NCBI GenBank assembly: GCA_038373865.1
Contig: JAXGGA010005183.1
Span: forward strand, 1 to 64,000
Origin: Uloborus plumipes
Lineage: Eukaryota > Arthropoda > Arachnida > Araneae > Uloboridae
DNA length: 64,000 nt
Reading direction: 5' to 3'
The translations under genes and the position numbers were made by a program. The notes under the pieces are model-generated. The model made no database searches. It was not told where the DNA came from and saw only the letters and a list, made by a program, of their open reading frames with translations. Shown piece by piece: positions 44,136 to 57,300 of this stretch; position 1 is the stretch's first letter; every line of letters begins with the position of its first letter.

Positions 44136-44931
44136 CTAGCTGACCCGGCGAACTCTGTTCCGCCTTAAAGGCAATAAATAAGCAAATTTTTGAATTTATT
44201 AAGTTTTTTATTATTAGAAAATACAAAAAAAAATTAAGTACCTACATTAATCATTCATTATTGTTTCTGTATTTCAGTACATAGGATGCTCTTCACTTAA
44301 GTACCTTGTGATACTCAACATTTTTGTTTTATTATCAGGCGCAAAAACAAACAACGGAGATGGTCTTCCGGCCCGTGAACATGCCACATATAATTGACCA
44401 TGGGAAAAACAGTGATGTTTTAGATTCAAACCACAAACTTTTAAGGATTGGCCTTGTGATTTGTTGAAGGTCATGACAAATGCAAGACGGTTCGGAAATT
44501 GTAGTCTTTTAAATTCAAACGGCATATCGGTTGGGATCATCGGGATCCTCAGGAATGAGCAATCGTTTCTGACAGCTTATCACATATAAATTTCAAGAGA
44601 AGTAACGCGTTTGTTTGTAATTTATTTCACAAAAAAGTCAAATAACACTCAACGCATAGCTAACTTACAACCTGTTTACAGCGCTCCGGAAGCTGCCAGA
44701 ACGTGTGCTTTATGTCGCTCAGCCATGGAGATGCCAAAAAAGGCTTTGTAAAAAGGCGAAGTCAATAAGACATTTTTTCTATCTATGTAACTGACACACA
44801 TAAATTATAGCCAATGTCCGTCTCCTGGCTCTAAGCTACCTACCCACCAATTTTTAGCCATATCGGTACAGCCGTTCTTGAGTTATAAATAGTGTAACTA
44901 ACACGACTTTCTTTTATATTTATATAGAAGA
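44136..44931 (-). mobile_element. Truncated Helitron (minus strand)
   Basis: The minus-strand 5-prime end is A/TCTTCTATATAAATATAAAA at 44931. The 3-prime end carries the hairpin GGCGGAAC/GTTCGCC, then GGGTCAG and CTAG before a T (44136), the Helitron CTRR-T rule. It has no TIRs and no target duplication, as expected. About 800 bp; contains the last part of the helicase gene. Confidence 0.75.
44274..44540 (-). pseudogene. Helitron Rep/helicase C-terminal fragment
   Basis: 88 open codons with LAFVMTFNKSQGQSLKVCGL and HGQLYVACSRAG, the last conserved motifs (V-VI) of the PIF1-type helicase in Helitron RepHel proteins. It then runs into the usual hydrophobic tail, with a stop at 44274. The Rep domain and most of the helicase are absent. 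Confidence 0.9.
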
Positions 44932-44984
44932 TAGAGTAGTAGTAAGAAGAACAACCTCTTTAACTGCAGTCCAGGAGCTATCAC

Positions 44985-45406
44985 ACCAAGCGCTTTCTAC
45001 CTCTCAGCCTCTGAGGCGTAAAAGCTCTTAAGTGGCAATCCGTTCCTGACAGCTTATAACATATAAATTTCAAGGGAAGTAACGCGTTTGTTTATAATTT
45101 ATTTCACAAAAAAGTCAAATAACACTTAACGCATAGCTAACTTATAACCTGTTTACAGCGCTCCGGAAGCTGCCAGAACGTGTGCTTTATGTCGCTCAGC
45201 CATGGAGATGCCAAAAAAGGCTTCGTAAAAAGGCGAAGTCAATAAGACATTTTTTCTATCTATGTAACTGACGCACATAAATTATAGCCTATGTCCGTCT
45301 CCTGGCTCTAAGCTACCTACACACCAATTTTTAGCCATATCGGTACAGCCGTTCTTGAGTTATAAATAGTGTAACTAACACGACTTTCTTTTATATATAT
45401 AGAAGA
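44985..45406 (-). repeat. Second Helitron 5-prime segment, minus orientation
   Basis: A direct copy of 44565-44931 (about 360 bp, few differences), ending in the same TCTTCTATATATATAAAAG terminus at 45406. Its other side matches the inverted copy at 43960-44046. No 3-prime hairpin belongs to this copy. Confidence 0.7.
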
Positions 45407-47839
45407 TTCCATGAAAAGTAGTTTTTAAATTTTATTATTCTGAAAGAGCAGAAATCTTAGGTTTTTAGTTATCCAAAAAACTTGAGTTCCCTTTTTTTTT
45501 TTTTTGTAACGGTGAGTCACGATGTTACATTAAGGTCGAAACACCATCTATTTCTGTTAAAATTTAAAATGCTGACATTTATAGGTTCTCACTGCATCCC
45601 AGATGACTGTCAACAGCTTTATTTAAATCAGGCATGGTATTTCTTTAATATAAGATAAAATTTACTTTTGTAAAATCACGTCAAATGGTAACGTGTTTCA
45701 CGTGGAATTGCCCATTTATTAATTTATATTCTTCTTAAAAAGAGAAGAAAACTGTAATTTTATTAATACTGTTTTTTCAAAAAAAAAAAAACTTATTGTT
45801 AATTTTTAAATAGGAGTTATTAATGCTTAATAAGAAAAAAGTTATGATAACCACCATACATTCGCTTGAAAATTTAATATATTATTTAGAAACGCTTCTG
45901 TTACTGACTAGGTTATGAATACGAATAAATAACTAACGAATTTTCACGAATTAATAACTAAAGAATGAATCTTTTTTTAACAAGTGAATCCGATCCCCCC
46001 CCCCTCTTTTTAGTAGGGGAAGGGGGCTTTTTCATAACAATAAAAAAAATTTCAAGTTTGAAATTTCAATACAGGGGAGAGTTTTGACAACACGAGTCTA
46101 CAATTTTTTTTTCTTCACGTGATAAAAAAATATCTGATTGTGGAAAAATTATTTGTTGCACTTAAATATGTCAACAGTTTTTCTCCACCATCCACAGATT
46201 TCTGTGGCTTACAATTGAAGTTTGAAAGAAATGTAAATATGCAGTTTAATTTTCTTTGTTTTTTCTGGATTCACAGGAAAGCGAATTAGCAAAATCCAAT
46301 TTGGCAGATATGTATTTTTTCCCTAACACTCAAAGTTTCAAACTTGGCGAGATTTGGCAATTTTTGTTTCGAAATTCTTTCAGTAGTAAAAAATCTGAAC
46401 CAAAATGTCTGATTCGTGACTCATCTTCTATATGAGTCATTCCATGGCAAGTGAACCAGTGGTCCCCATCCAACCATCTCCGATTTGGATTAGATTTTAC
46501 AGAGTTGTAGACATACTTATGAAACTAACCTGGGCAAATTTTTAGCTTCTAAGATCCAAATCTGGAGGACCTAGGATTCCGCAAAAAAATGTAGTCCAAA
46601 TGCCGAATCAGCTTTGTGAAACGAGTTGCAATGTTTAGGTTAAGGTTGTGGAAAATTTTGTCATATTGGAAGCCTAATTTTTTTGGAGCTTTCAGTACTT
46701 TGGTTTGTAAATACTCTCCAGTACTTTTTGTGAGATTAAGCTTTTAGATTTTGTGCATGTAAACAAAAAATCTAATAATCTAATCGGTTTGTCATCTTCC
46801 ACCTTTTTTCGTCAGTAACATTAAAAAGAACAGATTTTTTCCTATCAGAATGAGTTTTTTTTTCGATGGTGTTCTTTCAGATAAAGATGAAAAAATTAGC
46901 TTGAAGTTCTGTTAGTTGTAAATAATTTACATAATTAGGTTAAGAATGCAGAAAGATTTATTACGCTAGAAGCCTGAATTTTCGGGAACTTAAAGTACAT
47001 TTGGTTGTTAATAGGCTCTAATAGTTATGTGAGTTTAGCTTTTGTGTAACATATATGTAAAGTATTGACAATTCCTGTTTGAAAAAAGCTTGTTTTCAAT
47101 GCACTGTAGGTTCAGGTCAAACTCGTCACCGTCCATTATCTTTTCGTTAGTACCACTAAAAAGAACAATTTTTTTTTCCTGTCAGAATATTTATACTAAC
47201 AGCCAAACGTGCTTTAAGTTCTCAAAAATTCAGACTTCTAGTGTTATAAATTTCTCTTCATTCTTAGCCTAATTATGCCAGTTCTTTATAACAGACATTA
47301 TTTCAAGCTAATTTTTTATCCTTATCTGAAAGAACTCCATCGAAAAAAAAACTCATTTCGATAGGAAAAAATCTGTTCTTTCTAATGGTGATAACGAAAA
47401 AATGGTGGAAGGTGACAAACCCTGAGCTATAGCGAGTTGAAAATAAGCGATTTTTCATGAGAGGGATTTTAATTGACACTTTGGATGACAATATCTTTTA
47501 CAAAAATGAATATTAAAGTTTTGCAGCTGCAAAACATTAATAAAAAGTATTTGGACAACACTGCCGTGGGCAGGTAAAGGGCAGTAACTGCAAAATTTTC
47601 GATTTTCATTTTTTTGCATTTTTGAAATCTATGTTACATTAGTTTTATGGTACAAGCATCTTTTTTTGGTTTCCGATGAAAAAAACTGTTTTTTAACCAA
47701 TGGTAATTAGCAGTAACTGCATTTTTCGTTACGATGGGCAGGTAAACGGCAGTATCTACATGTCTGCAGGATGAACATAATATGAATCGCTGTGCAAAAC
47801 TTGCATCAAGCCGCAAAAGCCGTTTTCTTTTGTACCTAA

Positions 47840-49120
47840 ACTGATCGAAAGTAGGGGTGCCCTAATGGGAGGTCACGGGAGGTCATTGGTTGCACTTGAA
47901 TGTTCCCAGGGGGGTGTTTTATTAATTTTTGGGGTGAATCAGTGTTAATATCAATGCAGACTTGAGTGATATAAATTGGCATTACCACTTGGCGATATAT
48001 CGCCAAGCTTTTGGTCGCCAAGTGCTTGTCGCCAACTTGGTGAAATATCGCCAAATTGGCGACAAATTTGGCGAAAAAAATTATTTTATGAGTTAGGGTT
48101 CAATTTAGCTCTATTGGCGGTATTTTGCGAAAAATCCACTGAATGATGCTAAAATCGGCGATATTTAGAAAATGAATCGTTGTAAATCATTTTTTGCATT
48201 ATTCGTGGTACATTAGGGGCGTAAATGTTTGAATTGTTATCTTGCTTATTCCAAGCACTATTTAAACACTTAAGGCATCTACTAAGAAATTTACACGTAA
48301 AAGGAAGTAGTGTGGGGTCCATACCAGGTTTTTTTCTTTCAAATAAAGTTTCTCTCCACTAGCAGACAATATTTTTCACGATTTCAAAGATACACAAGCC
48401 AAACTTGGCAGACGACAAACAAAAATGCAGCAATGAAATGATTTTATTTACATTGTTTTGTTTTCTTTTAATTACAGTTGCTTTCATACTAACAGACGAT
48501 AGTTTTTGCAGTTTAATCCCTAGCTGTTTTAATAGTGCTATAAAAAAAAAATCGTCAGCACAACAAGCATTTCAAGCGCTCTTTTTCTCAAAGTGATTTC
48601 TTGTTTTGATGCAAAGTACAAAGCATTAACTGATTTGTAGTAATTTTAAAACATCTGATGTGAACGCCACACTACTTCCTTTTACGTTTAAATTCCATAA
48701 TAAATACCTCAAGTGTTAAAATAGTACATTAGAGTGAGCAAGATAACAATTCAAACATTTACACCCCCAGTTTGTCACGAATCAATGCAAAATATTGTTT
48801 TACAATGATTTATTTTCTAAATATCGCCAATTTTAACATGATTAAGTGATTTTTTCGCAAAATGTGCCCAATAGCGCCAAATTGAATCCAAAATTTAAAA
48901 AAAAAATCATTTTTTCACCAAATTTGTCGCCAACTTGGCGGCAAACACTTGGCGACCAAAAGTTTGGCGATATATCACCAAGTGGTTGTACCAAATCATA
49001 TCACTCAATCTGCATTGAAATTAACATTGATTTACCCCACAAAGGGCTAAAAGACCCCCTTGAGAACATTCGAATGCAACCACAAGGGGAGGTGCACAAC
49101 TAGACCACCCTCAGAGCCTA
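47840..49120. repeat. Inner palindrome rich in TTGGCGA/TCGCCAA
   Basis: Arms 47840-48320 and 48655-49120 are inverted copies. Shared blocks include ATCGCCAA repeats, TGGTCGCCAAGTG, ACGTAAAAGGAAGTAGTGTG and TTTGAATTGTTATCTTGCT. The loop 48320-48655 contains an open frame without recognisable content. Confidence 0.6.
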
Positions 49121-49161
49121 CATACCAAACTAGAAGCTTCTACGGCGTATAGTTTTTGAGT

Positions 49162-49232
49162 TATGCGACATACATACATACGCACATACATAGAAACATA
49201 CGTACGTACATACGTATATACAGACGTACATA
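49162..49232. repeat. (CATA)/(CGTA) simple repeat
   Basis: Imperfect ACATACAT and ACGTACAT units following TTTGAGTTATGCGACATACA, a layout common at the tails of dispersed arthropod repeats. Confidence 0.7.
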
Positions 49233-51151
49233 CAGACCTTACGAGAAAACTCGACGTAATTAACTGGGGCATGGTCGAAAAGGATATTTCGGCTGTTTAT
49301 ATGTTAGTAGGTACATATGCACGTGCTGATAGGTCGAAACAACTACTCAACATTCATTCGGGGGTGAGCAAAATCAAAATTTAGCCTTAATTTTGAGTGA
49401 AATTTTCTTTGTGATCACATGACTTCCTTTATTAAGTAAAAGGAAGTAAAAATGGCTGAAGAATCATCAAGTTTTGCTTCATATTTTGCATAATACAATA
49501 CAGTTTCATTATATTTTTTAATTATATTTCGCGTTCGTTTACATTAAATCTATATCAAGTGGATGCACGGTATTTATGTATATTTTTAAATAAAACATAT
49601 CATTCACAATGCAATAATATATTTCGTAATAACATATCTACTCCGCATGTTGTCGAATATGTAAATGCTGGACATTTAGTAGCATACTGTGCAGTTACTG
49701 CCGACTGCCAGTCAATCCCGCAGGACAATTAGAGTGAAAAGGGCAGGTAAACGGCAGTATCTGCTTTACCTCTCTCTGCGCTTGCAAAATCAGAATTCAA
49801 TCGATTACCCAAAAAATATATCGGTATAAACATATAGTATCGCCTATGTTCGAAGTTCAATGTTTTATGGGTGTTTGTGGGAAATCAAAAACGCGTTTCT
49901 TCAAATATCTCGAAAACTCATTTTTGCAGATACTGCCGTTTACCTGCCCACGGCAGAATAGAACTACGAAATATAACCTTTGAATTTTTTGTTTTTGTTA
50001 AAAATTTATGACAACCTGAAATTCAGGAAAATAAATTGCCCATCTCGTTTTTTCGCAAGTTTACATACGTGCTACACAGAATCTAATGAGCTCAATCTCA
50101 CAAAAAATACTGGAGAGTAATGACAGCCAAAAGTACTTTAAACTACAAAAATATTAGGCTTCCAGTGTAATAAAATTTTCTGCAGCCTTAGCCTAATTAT
50201 GCCAATTCTTAATAACAGACAGTATTTCAAGGTAATTTTTTCCTCCTTATCTGAAAGAACACTATCGAGAAAAAAAAACTTCTTTCGATAGCGAAAAATC
50301 TGTTATTTCCAATGGTGCCAACGAAAAAACGGTGAAAGGTGACAAACTTGAGATATAGCGAGTTGAAAATAGGCGATTTTTCATAAGAAGGATTTTGATA
50401 GACACTTAGGATGACAATATCCTTTACAAATACAATATTTGAGCTCTTCAGCTCTAAAACATTAAAAACAAGTGTTTGGACAATAGAACTACGAAGTATG
50501 AACCTCAGAATGTTTTTTCGTTAAAAAATTATGACAACCTGAAATCCAGGGAAAAAAAATTGCAAATCGCATTTTTTCGCAAGTTTATATGCGTGCTACA
50601 CAAAATCTAATAAGTTCAATCGTACAAAAAGTGCTGGAGAGTATTTACAACCAAAAGTACTGAAAACTCCAAAAAATATTAGCTTCCAGTGCGATAAAAT
50701 TTTCTGCAACCTGAGCCTAATCATTGCAACTCGTTTCACGAAGCTGATCCGCCATTTTGGACCACATTTTTTGCGGGATCATAGGTCTTTCACTTTTGGA
50801 TCTTGGAAGCTATAAAAATTTGTACAGGTTAGTTTCATAGGTGTGTCTACACCTCTGTAAAATCTAATCTAAATTGGAGATGGCCGGGTGGGGACGATTT
50901 GAAAAATTGGTCCAGTTGACGTGGAATGACTCTTATACTAATTTGCACCAAGAGCTGATACGGATCTATTTGACGCAACCTTAGCAGTAATGCAAAAAAC
51001 GGGCGATCTTTATGAAGCTGATATGAAGGAATATGATGTTCTAAATATTTGCCCTGCTGCAGAGTGTTTCATGTTTTTTTCTCTTCCAGGTGGATTGCTA
51101 ATTATTGCATGTATACACGAAAAATACAAGAAATAATCCTTCAAACAAACC

Positions 51152-51311
51152 ATGGACACAGCGAAAGTTATTACTGTCGGCAACAAATCTTACCGACCTC
51201 TACTCGATGAACATTTGACACCAGAAGATATCGAGAAAGCCCGTGTAGAATTAAATGAAACAGAATGCAGCAGAGCAGAAGCCCTGAAAAAAGTGAAAGA
51301 AAGGCTAAAAG
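51152..51311 (+). CDS. CRAL-TRIO gene 2, coding exon 1
   Basis: Starts MDTAKVITVGNKSYRPLLDE; ends phase 1 before GTAAAA. The upstream acceptor CTCTTCCAG at 51081-51089 defines a 62-base untranslated lead on this exon. Confidence 0.92.
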
Positions 51312-54300
51312 GTAAAAAAAAAAGCTTATGTCTTTTTTTTTTCAAATTTGTGCCGCATCTCTATTAGTGCAACCACCCTCTAGGAAATGAAGAACAATTA
51401 CACAATATGCAATACACCACTAACTCGTTTATTCAATTCATGGACTTAAGTTTCATGCTTTTTAGCACTCGTCAGCATGGAATAGGAAGTATTTTGCACC
51501 AGGGTCGCGGCTGCTTGAATGATTGGAACATCATTGTAAAAAGCTCCTTTCATTGAAAATTTCAGTTTCCGAAACATAAATTAGTCACACAGTGACAGAT
51601 CAAGCGAATACGGAAAGGGAAAGACATAAATCTATTTTCTGTTCCTGAAACTGAAAACTGTAACGAAATATTTACGACGATGTTCCAGTCATTTAAGCAG
51701 CCGTGACACAGGTAAGGAACATTCCCAAAAACAAATTAAAAAAGTATATGGAAAAATTAGTTGACAGTTCAGAACGTCGTATTCAATTAAATGGATCCTT
51801 TTTTGAGTAAATATTTGCTTTAAAACATATTACCACGTTTATTTTTTTAAATCACACTGTGTATTTTTCTCGGACTTCCCTTTCAAGACAGTTGACTTCC
51901 TCATATATAGAACTTTCGAGCTTTCTCCTGAAATGCCTCGAATGGAGCAAAACATAAAAGTTTTGGAATGAAGATTTTTTCCTATATTATTATTTAATAA
52001 ATAAATATATTTATTCATTTATTTTTTTGTTTAATTTTTAATTTTCATATTTTAGAGAGCTTCAAAAATGTAGAATATTTTCAGTTTTCCACTTTTTCTG
52101 AAAGCAGAGTTTAACACATTGTTTTTGAAAGTAGTTTACTTCTGAAAATCGGTTTGAACATTGTAAAAAAGAAAGTGGAAGAAGGTTGTTGTTGTTCTTG
52201 TGTCATAGTTAGTGATTACTTTGGGGTGCTATTGTCTTGAGAGGTAGAACTTTTTCAAACCTATAACATAATTTTGGAAAGAATTACAGCCGAAGGAAAG
52301 GAAACAACATTCAATGCTTAGTTGGGAATCAAACCCTCGACCTCCGGCATACGAAGCTAAGCTTCTGCCTCAGGACTACGGAGGTCCAAAGGAAGTAGGT
52401 TGCTATGATATTATGTTTGCATTTTTTAAGCTGGAGAAATATATATTAAATTCCGAAAACAAAAAATCATTTGATGTATACTAAAATTTATTTTTCTCTT
52501 TTCGTAGGTGATGTCAGTTATACGAATAGAACGGATGACGACTTCATTATAGGTTTCCTCCGTGCAAGAAAATTCAACTGCGACAAAACTTTCGAAATGA
52601 TAAAAAACTATGTGCAATTCAAAGAAGAATTTCCAAGTTTCTTTCCTAATCCAACTGAAATTGAGAAGAAATTGCGAACTAACATTATCAGTTTTCTTCC
52701 CCACCGTGATCATCAGGGAAGAGCGATCCATGTTGCCAAAATAAGTAAAATTATCTCTATATATTATGCTTTAGTGCGCTTTCCCGCTTACCGATACGAC
52801 AACGATGGATCATACACGATTATCGCTATCTGAAATAAGGGCACTCAATATGCATTAGCATATGCGATACGCTTTTCTACTTTCCGATTCAATGATGATT
52901 GTGGCGTTTCCTTTTAGCCGATATCGTTTATTAGAACATTTTTATCGGATAGTACCCGGCGCTCCTTTTGTTTCTGCTCGACAACAGTTCTATTTACTTT
53001 TCTTTTAAGACATATCTATAAAAAAACCGATGGCATGCGAAACGATATCAATTGAATGAAAAAACTGCAATAGACGACATGATACCATTCGTTTCGTTGC
53101 AGTATTACCAACCGATTTTTGTCGTTATCGTGTCATAAAGTGGAAAAGCGCTCTAAATCTTACAACTTTTGCTATAATCTGTAGTAAAATTGATCTTCCG
53201 ATGTATGACTTATGAATATGTAACTGAGACATGAAGGACACAACGTCATTCTTTTTAAAATTTGAATTTAAGCAGCTTTACTCAATGTGTTATACTTTAT
53301 TCAGGATAATTAACCGACCTCAACAAAGGAGGAGGTTCTCAGTATGACCGAGGTCTTTTTTATGTACATAACAATGTATGAGAAATGTAAGAGTTATGTA
53401 TCTGAAAAACAAATAACACTGTTTAGGTATAATTCAACCGCGACGAGATGACCGGTGTCAATCAAATGAGAAAACGAGTCCATTCCTTAAAATAGGTAGA
53501 ATTTCTACCCATTCAAATCCCCCCATCAATTGTGAATCCCATTCCTCAATTTTCATCTGCGTATCACCTCTTCCTAAAAATGGACAATCCTGAAAAAAGG
53601 AGGAGTCATAAGCTATCTCTGCAAAGTTGAATAAAACCTGCTGCATTTTATTCAGGTGTTGATTAATTTTCTGCTTAAAACTGACCTTATTTGGATACTT
53701 CAGCGACAAAAAAACATTTTTTTTTATTTTTTACACTTCGCGCAAAGAATTGTTAAAACTTTTGCTCTTACCTGGTTTTTGTAAAAAACAAATCGTTCCA
53801 GTCCAGGTTCGAAGCTTAACCCTCAACTTTTGTAGGATTTTATAAAAAAAAATGAAAATACTAGTTAAGAACATCACTCATTTACTTAGCATTTACTAAT
53901 AATATTACTATATATAAGATATTATTCGTCTTGATTGTGGACAGTAATATGATATCAATAATTTTCGTGACGTATTTTGTAGTTTCGAAAGTATTCTTAG
54001 TTTGTCCTTTCTAAAGAAATTGAATTTTATTTTTAAAAGATAGGGTTTAACAGTGCTCCCTCTAGCACCCCCAGCGGGACCCACGGTCCCAAGGTCCTGG
54101 TCCTATCATATAGCTTGATCGGGTCATGGTAGCACCAATTACGAAGAGGTTCTTGACCATACCTTATCAACGTTACCTGCTTATCTGCGATGCCACCTTT
54201 ACTCAGCTGGTTATAGCAAATCTGCACTAGATAACCTTATACAAGCTGTTTCATTTTAATAAAATCCACGAGAAAAAAACGGTAGCGATTCTTTCGCGAC

Positions 54301-57300
54301 ATTTGTTGGATTTTATGGTAACTTTGTGCAATTAAAAATCTGATTATTTTATTTTTCGAGTAAGATTTCAAAATTAAGTTTATAAGCGAATAACTTAATT
54401 TAAAGTGTAATTTTGCGCCTGAAAAAAGTGTTTGAAAAGTTATTTTGGGAAATAAATAAATAAATATAAAACTTAATTTTCTTAAAATGTTATGTTTAGA
54501 ATCAAAATCCCATGAACATAATCTGAGGAAGATTTTTATCTCTTATGAAATAAATCAGTCTCAGACTCTTTTAATGAGAGAAAATGTATGATAATTACTT
54601 GAATTTTTACAGCGAAAAATTTTCAAAATTACCTGAGAAATATGACTATTTTTTCTTCAGACAAACAAGAAGGAAACATTTTTACCATCTTTCTGCTTCC
54701 CTTTGTCCCAACCATTATCAAATGAGGTACAATATAGTATACAACAGTTGACCTTTCAACGAAACTTTAAAAGAAATTTGGAAAATCACAATTTTTCTTG
54801 ATCACTTTTCCGAATCATCGAAACTTCGTTCTTTATTCTTCATAATAATAATAAAAATAATAAATATCAACAAACTTCAATTAGCAAACGATAAATTAAA
54901 AATTTAAATGTCTCACTTAAGATTTTTCCAGCAATCTTAATTCGCAATTCCAGAGCTCGAATACGCCACGTTGCGGGATTTACAAAATTCCTTTTAGAGG
55001 TAAAACAGTGCACGACACGTGTATGTTTTTGGGTGTCAAAACAAGTTGGTCTTGGTCAAAACTTGGTCAAGACTTTAAAAAAATCATTTAAAAGAATAAA
55101 GAACAAAGAAATCATAAATACGATCAAAAATCACTAATTTATTTGACTTAGAAGCAATAAAAACAAAACGACATGCACTTGTTTTACCTTTCATAGACAG
55201 TGACCGCAGCTCCCCCTATAGCTTGTTGAAGTTGCGAATGGAAAAAAATTACAATGTGATAAAATAAAATTGCAGACGGTAAATTTAGAATAGTTTCTTG
55301 GAATTTGAATGTTTTTTAACCCTTAAAGATCTGTAAAACATCACTTTTTACAGCAGAAATAACAATGCTAACTGATGTAAACAAACTTTTGCCTCTTTCT
55401 TCTTACAGATTTGTGGAATCCTGATGAGATCGGTGTTTACGACCTCGCAGGAGTTTCAGATACCTTGACTGAATACGTCCTTCGCAATCCTGTGACGCAG
55501 ATCAATGGCGCGATCGGCATTTGGGACGTGGCTGGATTGTCCTTTCAGCAATTCGTGCAACTAAGTTCACCCAAAGTTATGATTGCATTTATTAAGATGG
55601 TCCAGGTTGGTATTTTGTTGTTTGGCAATACCATTATGTAAAAGCAAACAGCAAGAAAAAGAGATTAATACGAAGAGGCTTCCACTCCTGTCAGCTTTTT
55701 CCCACGACGGACGAGAATTCCTACTCACACAATTGTGTAATAATGAAATTAATTTAATAAGTAGTAATCGCAAGAGCATTGAAAAACATGTCTCTGATGG
55801 ACCCATAAATTCTATACCTCAGAACCAGACTAATTTCAAGTCCATTTTCGTAACTTTTCAGTAGAGGGGGAAAACGATTGTTAGACGCATGCAAAGGGTG
55901 GGACTCCGTGCTCTTATCAGGCTGCTGAATATATATAATTGTGAGGTAATTACTTTCATAGAATGGCGTTCTCATAGGTAGATGCGGAATGAGATTCTAC
56001 ATGCAAATGCAGCAATAAAGTTAAAATCGCCATTTTTCGAACTTAAACGTCTTTCTAGTTCTGAGGTACAGAATTGTTTTCCCCTAAAATGTATTGGAAT
56101 AAAATGTGAGCTTAAATGAGAAAAGAAGAAACATAGGCGCTATAGTCAAAGCTATTCGTACTAAACAGTACCACCTGGTTCTTCTCTCAAAGTTTTAAAT
56201 TTTTTTTTTTGTAGTTTTAGTATTAACCTACATACAGAAATATTAAGATAAACTGAAATTTTTGAGAGTTGTACGCAAGAAATCAAATAGTTATTTTATT
56301 TTATTGTTTTTAGTGCGAATCAAGCTTATAAAATAGTCTCTATAGTTTAAAAAAAAGACATTTTTTTGTTATTGTCAACATGGTTTATCTCAACAACTTT
56401 ATTGAAATAATTTTTAAGAAGTTAATAAAGATGATATTACGGATGATGGTATATCAAAATTATGGAGGAACCTGTTTTTAGAACTGCAAAGAATTTGAAA
56501 AAATACTTCCATTCATAGCCTCCTTCTGAACTAAAATTATAATAGTTTAATTTACTTTAGAGCAGTGGCGCCCATCCTTTTTCTATGCGAGGGCTGCATC
56601 TCATATTAAAATAATTCTCGTGGGCTGGAAAACATAATAAATATCAAAATAGTTTTTAAAAAATCTAAATAACATGGGAAAATATGAATGGTTAAAGAAA
56701 ATTAAAAGCCAATAATGGTTGTTATCATTACTTGATTCTCCTTTTATTAAATGCATAAGTTTTACAGAAACAAATGTCTGAATATTTGGATTAAAATCTG
56801 TAAAATTATCCAAATCTGTAACCGTAATCGGGGTTTTCTTTTTGTAACTTTAAACAAAACAATGGGCAGTACGGATCAGCTTCCCTGAGATGGAGGTGGC
56901 CCGCAGGCCGTAAGTTTGGTACCATTGTTATAGAGAATGTATTTCAAAATTAAGAAATGGCTGACCTTTCATTTTGTGTGAAGTAAGCATACATGACCTG
57001 ATATTTATTTCTTTTGCAGGATCGGTTACCTGGTCGCTTTAAAGCTGCTTACATCATCAACTGCAATAAGTTTTTTATCACAATATACAATTTATTTTCT
57101 TATTTTATAAAAGAAAAATTTCGTAAAAGGGTAAGTATTTCAGCTTTGTATGCGATTTTTTCTTTTACATTTCACTTATATTTTTTGCGTAGTATAAATG
57201 ATGAACAACTGCCAAGAAAGTATTTCTTATTAATTGTGCGCACCCCCCCGCCCCCTCCTCCCATAAAAATCATCTACATTATTTCTCTAGCCTGTTTTTC

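Larger units (their letters stand above)
41471..45713. mobile_element. DNA transposon with 4-bp TSD and repeated GTAACGTGAGTCAC motif, with nested elements
   Basis: Ends GAGCATTTCCACG (left) and GGGCAATTCCACG (right, reverse complement), flanked by ATTT at 41467-41470 and 45714-45717. The motif GTAACGTGAGTCAC is at 41820 and 41999. Near-copies lie at 45506 (one inserted base) and 45688 (two mismatches, abutting the right terminus). A foldback (42130-42780) and Helitron pieces (43715-45406) sit inside. Its motif is a close variant of the one in the 58400-60382 element. Confidence 0.65.
47561..49956. mobile_element. 2.4-kb element with CTGCCGTGGGCAGG inverted ends
   Basis: Left CTGCCGTGGGCAGGTAAAGG and right (reverse complement) CTGCCGTGGGCAGGTAAACG. 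The motif GGGCAGGTAAACGGCAGTAT recurs at 47736 and 49741, in addition to the two ends. The undisturbed target TTGGACAATAGAACTACGA is visible at 50476-50494, against TTGGACAACA left and AATAGAACTACGA right of the insertion. Flanks duplicate at most two bases. Confidence 0.65.
46433..50933. mobile_element. 4.5-kb composite inverted-repeat element between the CRAL-TRIO genes
   Basis: Ends GAGTCATTCCATGGCAAGTG and GAGTCATTCCACGTCAACTG (reverse complement of the right) are flanked by TATA at 46429-46432 and 50934-50937 if one extra base is included in the element. The left 580 bp is inverted relative to the two directly repeated units of about 600-700 bp on the right (47230-47560 plus 49957-50160, and 50160-50740). 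The first of these units is split by the 47561-49956 element. No coding sequence is recognised. Confidence 0.6.
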
